A DNA stretch of 64,000 nt from assembly GCF_008711525.1 (NCBI RefSeq), contig NZ_VXKS01000010.1:1-64000 (forward strand), in the 5' to 3' direction. A program made the position numbers and the translations under genes. The stretch's first letter is position 1, and every line of letters starts with the position of its first letter. A model generated the notes under the pieces. It was not told the DNA's origin. It was given only the letters and a program-made list of their open reading frames with translations, and searched no databases. This stretch comes from Cysteiniphilum sp. JM-1 (lineage in GTDB: Bacteria > Pseudomonadota > Gammaproteobacteria > Francisellales > Francisellaceae). Positions 59,189 to 64,000 of the stretch are shown here, in pieces.

Positions 59189-60046
59189 TTACAGCGTGAT
59201 CGATTGATAGCACCCTAAGTTCTTCAAAAATGAAGTCTTCTTTAAAATTGCTAATAAGGCAGCTTGTACATTTTGCTGTTCTTCATGACCTTCAAAATCG
59301 ACAAAAAAACTATAATCCCAAGCACGCGAGCGTGATGGCCTGGATTCAATCTTACACATATTGATATTGTGCTCTGACAAACAGGCAAGTACTTGCACTA
59401 ATGCATTGGGTTTATGCAGTGTCGTAAAGATAATTGATGATTTATAGAGCTCATTCTCTGCATAAGGCATATTTAACGCATCACGCCCCAATAAGAAAAA
59501 TCGCGTGAAGTTAAACGGCTCATCTTCAAAATGCTCTTTAATGACTTTTAACGAATAGGTTTGTGCGGCTAACTTACTAGCAATCGCCGCCTGCGTTAGA
59601 ATCTCTTTTTCAGCGATGTATTTAGCAGCTCCGGCGGTATCAACAAAACTTTTAGGGGATAAATGCATGCGTGCAATATTATTCTGACACTGTGCCAAGG
59701 CTTGTGGATGTGAACGTACTAAGTCGATATTATCAATATCTGCATTAGGATGGATCATCAAACAATGCTCAACCTTTAGAATGACTTCATGCTGAATGCG
59801 TAGATTGTATTTAATGAGCTCATCATAGGCAGGAATCACACTGCCAGCAATTGAGTTTTCCACGGGAATCATTGCAAAGTCAGCTTTTTTCTCAGCAACC
59901 ATCTCGAGTGCTTCGGCAAATGAGCCACAGGCTAAAGTTTCAATCGCACTTTGCTCGTTTTTCTTATTTTGCGTTTGATAAAACTTATGAATTGCCTGTT
60001 CTGAATAAGCACCCTTTTCCCCCTGGAAAGATATCACTAAACTCAT
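59189..60046 (-). CDS. pheA: prephenate dehydratase (monofunctional)
   Basis: A 285-residue enzyme converting prephenate to phenylpyruvate. Marks are FQGEKGAYSEQAIHKF at the start, VENSIAGSV, FTRFFLLGRDA (the TRF motif) and an ACT regulatory domain ending ESRPSRSRAWDYSFFVDFEGH, which binds phenylalanine. There is no N-terminal chorismate mutase domain as in E. coli PheA. The only chorismate mutase in the window is exported (34553-35131). AGGGGG precedes the ATG. Confidence 0.94.
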   Translation of the reverse strand: MSLVISFQGEKGAYSEQAIHKFYQTQNKKNEQSAIETLACGSFAEALEMVAEKKADFAMIPVENSIAGSVIPAYDELIKYNLRIQHEVILKVEHCLMIHPNADIDNIDLVRSHPQALAQCQNNIARMHLSPKSFVDTAGAAKYIAEKEILTQAAIASKLAAQTYSLKVIKEHFEDEPFNFTRFFLLGRDALNMPYAENELYKSSIIFTTLHKPNALVQVLACLSEHNINMCKIESRPSRSRAWDYSFFVDFEGHEEQQNVQAALLAILKKTSFLKNLGCYQSITL

Positions 60047-60069
60047 ATTAACCCCCTTTGTAATAATGC

Positions 60070-61026
60070 TTAAACAAACCGAGCATTCAGGCTGTTATCA
60101 ATTAACTGTTGAATTTCTGCAGTACCTAACTTTAAACCGTCAATCAGTTCAATATAGTTCTGATTAACATAACCACCAAAATATGCCGGATCATCGGAGT
60201 TAATTGTTACTTTAATGCCTTTATCTAACAAAATTCGCGCCGGATGATCGACTAAGTTTGGTACTACTTTTAAAGCTTTATTTGATAATGGGCACATCGT
60301 AAGTGCGATATTATCTTTTGCAATGCGTTTTATCAATGCATCATCAGTTAAGATCGCATTACCATGATCAATGCGCTCAACCCCTAGGATATCCAAGGCC
60401 TGCCAAACATACTCATCAGGTCCCTCTTCACCAGCGTGAGCAACTAAATGAAGCTTCTCTTTACGTGCTAATTCAAAGAGATTTTTAAACTTCTCTGGTG
60501 GATTGCCAAGCTCCGAGCTATCCAGACCAATACCAATAAAATTATCACGATATTCCATTAATTGATCAAAGGTGTTTAAAGCATCTTTTTCTGATAAATG
60601 ACGCAAAAAACACATGATTAATTGCGTATCTATGTTTAGCTCAACTCGCGCTTTTTTGACGGCACGATTAACGCCATCAAAAAGGGTTGCAAGTGAAATG
60701 CCGCGCGATAAATGCGCCTGCGGATCGATAAAAATCTCAGTATGTGTCACATGATCTTGTTGTGATTTAAGTAAATGAGCATAAGTTAAATCATAAAAAT
60801 CATCAGCGGTTTGAAGTACAGACATGCCTTGATAATATAGATCCAAGAATTCTTGCAGATTATTAAAGTTATATGCTTTTTTGACTTCTGCTAAATTTTT
60901 GTACTTTAGATTAACACCATTTTTTTGCGCCAAATTCAGCATCATATCAGGCTCAAGACTCCCCTCAAGATGCATGTGTAATTCAGCTTTAGGTTGTTGC
61001 AATAAGGTTTTGATATCGTGTGACAT
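60070..61026 (-). CDS. adenosine deaminase family protein, likely adenine deaminase
   Basis: A 318-residue TIM-barrel deaminase. Zn ligands and catalytic residues lie in AELHMHLEGSLEP, HLVAHAGEEGP (catalytic Glu) and VTINSDDPAYFGGYV. The DDPAYFGGYV motif and length are the pattern of adenine deaminase (Aah1-type) rather than of adenosine deaminase. It yields hypoxanthine or inosine for salvage. Its upstream region contains an 11-bp tandem repeat. It precedes pheA by 23 bp in the same direction. Confidence 0.85.
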   Translation of the reverse strand: MSHDIKTLLQQPKAELHMHLEGSLEPDMMLNLAQKNGVNLKYKNLAEVKKAYNFNNLQEFLDLYYQGMSVLQTADDFYDLTYAHLLKSQQDHVTHTEIFIDPQAHLSRGISLATLFDGVNRAVKKARVELNIDTQLIMCFLRHLSEKDALNTFDQLMEYRDNFIGIGLDSSELGNPPEKFKNLFELARKEKLHLVAHAGEEGPDEYVWQALDILGVERIDHGNAILTDDALIKRIAKDNIALTMCPLSNKALKVVPNLVDHPARILLDKGIKVTINSDDPAYFGGYVNQNYIELIDGLKLGTAEIQQLIDNSLNARFV

Positions 61027-61058
61027 GGTTTTGTTTTCACCTATCTTTTGTGTTTTTT

Positions 61059-61111
61059 CTTTTACTTTTCTTTTACTTTTCTTTTACTTTTCTTTTACTT
61101 TTCTTTTACTT
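61059..61111. repeat. 11-bp tandem repeat, about 4.8 copies, upstream of the deaminase gene
   Basis: CTTTTACTTTT is repeated at 61059, 61070, 61081, 61092 and (partly) 61103. It lies between the GST-like gene end (61117) and the deaminase start (61026), i.e. within 33-85 bp upstream of that start on the minus strand. Variable copy number there could alter expression; not shown. Confidence 0.95.
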
Positions 61112-61116
61112 AATTT

Positions 61117-61824
61117 TTATTTACCAAAAACCTGCTTAAGCATACGCGCACTATGCGCTTGTAGGTTGGGGTACTTGGTTAGTTGTTGTTTTAACTGGCT
61201 TTGCCAAGGGGTGTGCTCAATATTAGCAACAACAGCATAAACAACATGATCCAACAAACTTGGTGACTCATTGAAAAAATAGGTTTTTTGACCTAAAAAC
61301 TCAGACAATGCACATAAATCTTCATCTGCTTTTTGATAGATTTGCGCTTTGGCTAAGCGCCCTAACCCTTGTTCATAGGTTTGCCTGGACGCATTTTTGC
61401 TCATCACTTTAAAAATCATGCCAAACAATAATTTAGGCAGTTTCGTTCCTTCTTGTACTATGCTGCGCCAGTTATTATCAGTAGAAACATCAACCCAACG
61501 ACTATAAACCAACACCCAATATAAATGCTCCTCACATAGTCGTTGATACGCCAAGGTTTGCGATTTTTCTAGAGCAGTTAAACCTTGCTGCATTGGTGTG
61601 CTACTTTCTTTCTCCAATAAATCAATAATAAAACTACTGTCGCTATAAAACTTATCTTGCTTTTTAATATATGGCATTTTGCCCGTTGGTGAGCGACGTA
61701 AATCCGCACTATAAAAATTTTGATAAGGCACCTTTTGTGCAATCAAATAGCTTTCTAATTTCATACAAAAAGGACTGGAGTTTGGCACATCCCCTAATTT
61801 AGGAAATTGATGTAATTCAATCAT
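61117..61824 (-). CDS. glutathione S-transferase-like protein (FAX/metaxin type)
   Basis: A 235-residue protein. The N-terminal thioredoxin-like part reads PNSSPFCMKLESYLIAQKVPYQNFY then SPTGKMPYIKKQDKFYSDSSFIIDLLE; the C-terminal part is helical with TYFFNESPSLLDHVVYAVVANI. This is the failed-axon-connections/metaxin-like branch. The substrate is unknown. The start lies 2 bp after the DUF3301 gene end, so it is in one operon with it and the lpt genes. Confidence 0.8.
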   Translation of the reverse strand: MIELHQFPKLGDVPNSSPFCMKLESYLIAQKVPYQNFYSADLRRSPTGKMPYIKKQDKFYSDSSFIIDLLEKESSTPMQQGLTALEKSQTLAYQRLCEEHLYWVLVYSRWVDVSTDNNWRSIVQEGTKLPKLLFGMIFKVMSKNASRQTYEQGLGRLAKAQIYQKADEDLCALSEFLGQKTYFFNESPSLLDHVVYAVVANIEHTPWQSQLKQQLTKYPNLQAHSARMLKQVFGK

Positions 61825-61826
61825 AA

Positions 61827-62261
61827 CTATTCCTTATCATCCTCATGCTTTGATTTTTTTGCTTGCTGCATGCGATATTCACTTAGATCAATGATATTAC
61901 CACCCTCTTTATCTTCAGGCATTTTGGCTGTTTTCATTTCTTCAACCGTAATTTTTTGATCATTAGCAATCACCTGCAAGAATTGGTTACCATTAAACTG
62001 CAAAAAAGCCTTATAACGATCAACACCATCATAGCTATATTCAAATGCATATTCGCGAAATAAACACATGCTACCGATATTGCTTTGGCGCGATAAACGC
62101 ATTTTGGTCAGACACACGGTGTCATCTAGTAGCTGAACATCCCATTGCTTAGCTATTTTAACTGCCATATAGACCGCATGCTCTCTTGCTTTCATTGAGT
62201 TACGCCAGATCAAGATCGCGATGACAATGATAATAACGGCACTTACTACGCCAATACTCAT
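61827..62261 (-). CDS. DUF3301-family membrane-anchored protein
   Basis: A 144-residue protein with one N-terminal membrane segment (VVSAVIIIVIAILIW) and a soluble domain: AREHAVYMAVKIAKQWDVQLLDDTVCLTKMRLSR then YAFEYSYDGVDRYKAFLQF. This matches the uncharacterised DUF3301 family of gammaproteobacteria. It ends in a charged tail. It starts 9 bp after lptA, so it may assist LPS transport, but that is only from position. Confidence 0.75.
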   Translation of the reverse strand: MSIGVVSAVIIIVIAILIWRNSMKAREHAVYMAVKIAKQWDVQLLDDTVCLTKMRLSRQSNIGSMCLFREYAFEYSYDGVDRYKAFLQFNGNQFLQVIANDQKITVEEMKTAKMPEDKEGGNIIDLSEYRMQQAKKSKHEDDKE

Positions 62262-62270
62262 GCTAACAAC

Positions 62271-63113
62271 CTACTTACTGTTTTTACTATTTTCACTATT
62301 TAAGTTATTTAAAATAACCGTTGCTCGTTGCCCCGTATTTGGCACCGTCACTAGACCATTTTTGGTGTCATAAAGCACCTTATCTCCGGAGAAGCGATTA
62401 CCTGCGCGATCAACATAAGCTTTATCTTGTATCGTTAGCGTACTATTGAGTAAGTTAAAGTTCATTTGTCTGCCTTCAGCATATACCGTTTGCTGGTCTG
62501 AGCTATCACTCTTATTCTTGTTTTGATTATTTTGCGCCTGCTTTGGAAATGGCAAGGAGTAGAATTTAGCAATGTAAGGTGTATTAGCCATTAATACGAC
62601 ATCTTTGACTTGCTTATTTTGATCATCAAATAGAATCGTCAGCGTTTGCCCTGTTAAAAAACGACAGCCATTTTGCTTTTTACAAACGCTCTTAGCATAG
62701 TCTAATGCCTCTTTTTGCACATTGGTATAATCCACTTTGCCATCAGCTTCCTTTGGATCAGGAAATTGATACACTGGCCACTTGCTATTTTCATTCGGAA
62801 CGCTATAACCACTGCATTGAATATTTGCATCTTTGGTTTGCATGACAAGTACGTTGCCTTGATAAATGATTTTATGCGCATCCTGACTATAAGATAAACT
62901 ATCACTGCAAATAGTAATCTGACCGTCACTACTGGCATTTTTACCAAACATACCAGCAGCATCCATCGAACCACTTTGTTCAGCGGCAAAGGCGTGCTGT
63001 AGCATAAGCAAAGAAGTAGCACTACATAATACATACTTTAACAAGCTATGTATTACCCCGTTTTTATTTCTTTTACTTATTTCGCTTCTTTTATCTCTCT
63101 TACTGTCCTGCAT
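62271..63113 (-). CDS. lptA: LPS-transport periplasmic bridge protein LptA
   Basis: A 280-residue precursor. The signal region is unusually long with a basic lead (KRDKRSEISKRNKNG) before the hydrophobic LLKYVLCSATSLLMLQHAFA. The OstA-like beta-jellyroll reads TICSDSLSYSQDAHKIIYQGNV, later ADGRQMNF-like EGRQMNFNLLNSTLTIQDKAYVDRAGNRFSGDKVLYDTKNG. A tail and an internal linker make it longer than E. coli LptA (185). It carries LPS across the periplasm. It overlaps lptC by 14 nt; lptB is not in the window. Confidence 0.88.
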   Translation of the reverse strand: MQDSKRDKRSEISKRNKNGVIHSLLKYVLCSATSLLMLQHAFAAEQSGSMDAAGMFGKNASSDGQITICSDSLSYSQDAHKIIYQGNVLVMQTKDANIQCSGYSVPNENSKWPVYQFPDPKEADGKVDYTNVQKEALDYAKSVCKKQNGCRFLTGQTLTILFDDQNKQVKDVVLMANTPYIAKFYSLPFPKQAQNNQNKNKSDSSDQQTVYAEGRQMNFNLLNSTLTIQDKAYVDRAGNRFSGDKVLYDTKNGLVTVPNTGQRATVILNNLNSENSKNSK

Positions 63114-63681
63114 AATAACTTCTTACATCCTTCAATAACTTAAAATCACCTTTTTTAGGTGTGCCATTCATGCCTGTGCCAACCGTATTGTTGGGTGTAC
63201 CTGGTTGACTTATCGTGACTTTTTTATCCGTATCCATATAGTCTTTGCCATCATCGTAATTGACCGAATCAGTCGCAATTTTAATCGCAGGTGAGTTTTT
63301 GCCATTGGCATTACGCAACATCACCACATTTCCATATAAATGCATATTATTGTTGTTATTGGTAATATCGGCATAATTTGCGGTGATATTCCACGGCTTG
63401 TCTTTTTTATCTTTTGAATACAGCGTGGCATTAACCGTTATAAGCTTTGCATCTTGATTATAAAAACGTGTGGCATCAACTGCGGTTGCCGTATACTCTA
63501 ACCAACCTTTCGTGTCATATTTTTCATAGGTAATCGCTTTTGCCGTATTCTCAACAAAATGTGCCGGTAGATCACCATGACTAATCTGCTCTTGCGCTGA
63601 TTTAACCACTAGCCAACCACTGGTACCGATGACAACAACCAGTCCAATCGTTGTAAAAAAAACACGTTTACTAAAAAACAT
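63100..63681 (-). CDS. lptC: LPS export system protein LptC
   Basis: A 193-residue bitopic inner-membrane protein. The membrane anchor is VFFTTIGLVVVIGTSGWLVV; the periplasmic jellyroll includes WLEYTATAVDATRFYNQDAKL, PWNITANYADITNNNNNMHLYGNVVML and SVNYDDGKDYMDTDKKVTI. LptC hands LPS from LptB2FG to LptA. It begins directly at the kdsC stop (1-nt overlap) and overlaps lptA by 14 nt, keeping the usual kdsC-lptC-lptA order. Confidence 0.93.
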   Translation of the reverse strand: MFFSKRVFFTTIGLVVVIGTSGWLVVKSAQEQISHGDLPAHFVENTAKAITYEKYDTKGWLEYTATAVDATRFYNQDAKLITVNATLYSKDKKDKPWNITANYADITNNNNNMHLYGNVVMLRNANGKNSPAIKIATDSVNYDDGKDYMDTDKKVTISQPGTPNNTVGTGMNGTPKKGDFKLLKDVRSYYAGQ

Positions 63682-64000
63682 TAAAGACGTGCCTCACCAA
63701 AGGCGATATAGTCATCAACAATTTTATCTAATAGCCCCTTGCTCTCTAATATAAGATCACAGACTTCGCGCACCGCACCATATCCGCCTTTTTGTGCTGT
63801 TACATAATCAACGCGTGTTTTAACGGCACTTAAAGCATCAGCTGGTGCAAAAGATACTGCTGATTTCATCATTAAGGTCAGATCAGGTAAATCATCACCC
63901 ATATAGGCGATATTTTCCTGATTTATTTGATGCTTCTTTAACAAGTCTTCATAGGCTTTAATTTTGTTTTTTTGCCCTTGGTAAACATCATTCACACCAA
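63681..64000 (-). CDS. kdsC: KDO 8-phosphate phosphatase KdsC (partial, 5' end outside window)
   Basis: The C-terminal part (about 106 residues) of the HAD-family phosphatase that makes KDO for LPS. Visible marks are VYQGQKNKIKAYEDLL, IAYMGDDLPDLTLM (HAD motif IV acids) and YVTAQKGGYGAVREVCDLIL, as in KdsC. The frame is still open at position 64000; the start and motif I (DVDG) lie beyond the window. It is the first visible gene of the kdsC-lptC-lptA operon. Confidence 0.93.
   Translation of the reverse strand, partial: GVNDVYQGQKNKIKAYEDLLKKHQINQENIAYMGDDLPDLTLMMKSAVSFAPADALSAVKTRVDYVTAQKGGYGAVREVCDLILESKGLLDKIVDDYIAFGEARL

Noticed and set aside
61059-61111. CRISPR-like repeat
   Set aside because: It is an 11-bp contiguous tandem repeat without spacers or cas genes.

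Overview
The window reads as chromosomal DNA of a low-GC (AT-rich) Gram-negative gammaproteobacterium. It carries LPS genes (kdsC, lptC, lptA, a WaaF-type heptosyltransferase, an LpxL-type acyltransferase), an EF-P/EpmB pair, Orn, HslR, Gor and cytochrome bd. Gene content and base composition suggest a Francisella-related (Thiotrichales/Fastidiosibacteraceae-like) lineage, possibly associated with eukaryotic hosts. That placement is inference; no rRNA or other decisive marker is present, and the heptosyltransferase argues against Francisella itself.

Layout. 1-1.5 kb: the end of an IS21-like element, then a striking eukaryote-like gene encoding two RING-H2 fingers and a C-terminal degenerate Rab-like domain. 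1.5-6.2 kb: amino-acid permease, hypothetical gene, rlmB, Sel1-like protein, ung, def. 6.3-10 kb: a copper module (CueR-like MerR regulator with a 19-bp-spacer promoter, CopA ATPase, truncated cupredoxin-like remnant) facing a MipA/OmpV outer-membrane protein. 10-16.4 kb: UPF0149 protein, a ParA/ParB pair, glutamine amidotransferase, SGNH hydrolase, glk, fatty-acid desaturase. 16.4-30.5 kb: SDR pseudogene, Bcr-type and POT transporters, rarA, ppx, hsp20 with a sigma-32-like promoter, a eukaryote-type pyrF, an ATP-grasp plus FGase/QEGLA peptidase pair, cydAB with a small membrane ORF, and an FNR-type regulator.

30.6-33.2 kb is the most structured accessory block. A csp-rpsU-lpxL operon and a divergent small tyrosine recombinase lie between imperfect 39-bp inverted repeats. 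Their shared intergenic region is bounded by a perfect 11-bp inverted repeat, which suggests a possible invertible promoter. 33.3-46.8 kb is housekeeping: CHCC zinc protein, waaF, exported chorismate mutase, epmB/efp, orn, FAH-family hydrolase, DUF445, purB, ygfZ, rep, an orphan ABC ATPase, an ArsR regulator with a nearby 28-bp palindrome, gor and hslR. 46.8-53.3 kb is a long minus-strand gene series: a zinc-hook AAA ATPase and an AlbA_2 (Schlafen-like) protein (candidate defence pair), then O-methyltransferase, zeta-like kinase, speB and cutC. 53.4-64 kb: ogt, dinG-recJ, an AI-2E-type permease, pheA, adenine/adenosine deaminase, FAX-type GST, a DUF3301 protein and lptA-lptC-kdsC (kdsC runs off the window).

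The strongest leads are the RING-RING-Rab protein, the inverted-repeat block with its possible promoter switch, the AAA/AlbA_2 cassette, the ATP-grasp/QEGLA pair and the eukaryote-type PyrF. All functions are assigned from motifs read by eye; no database search was run.
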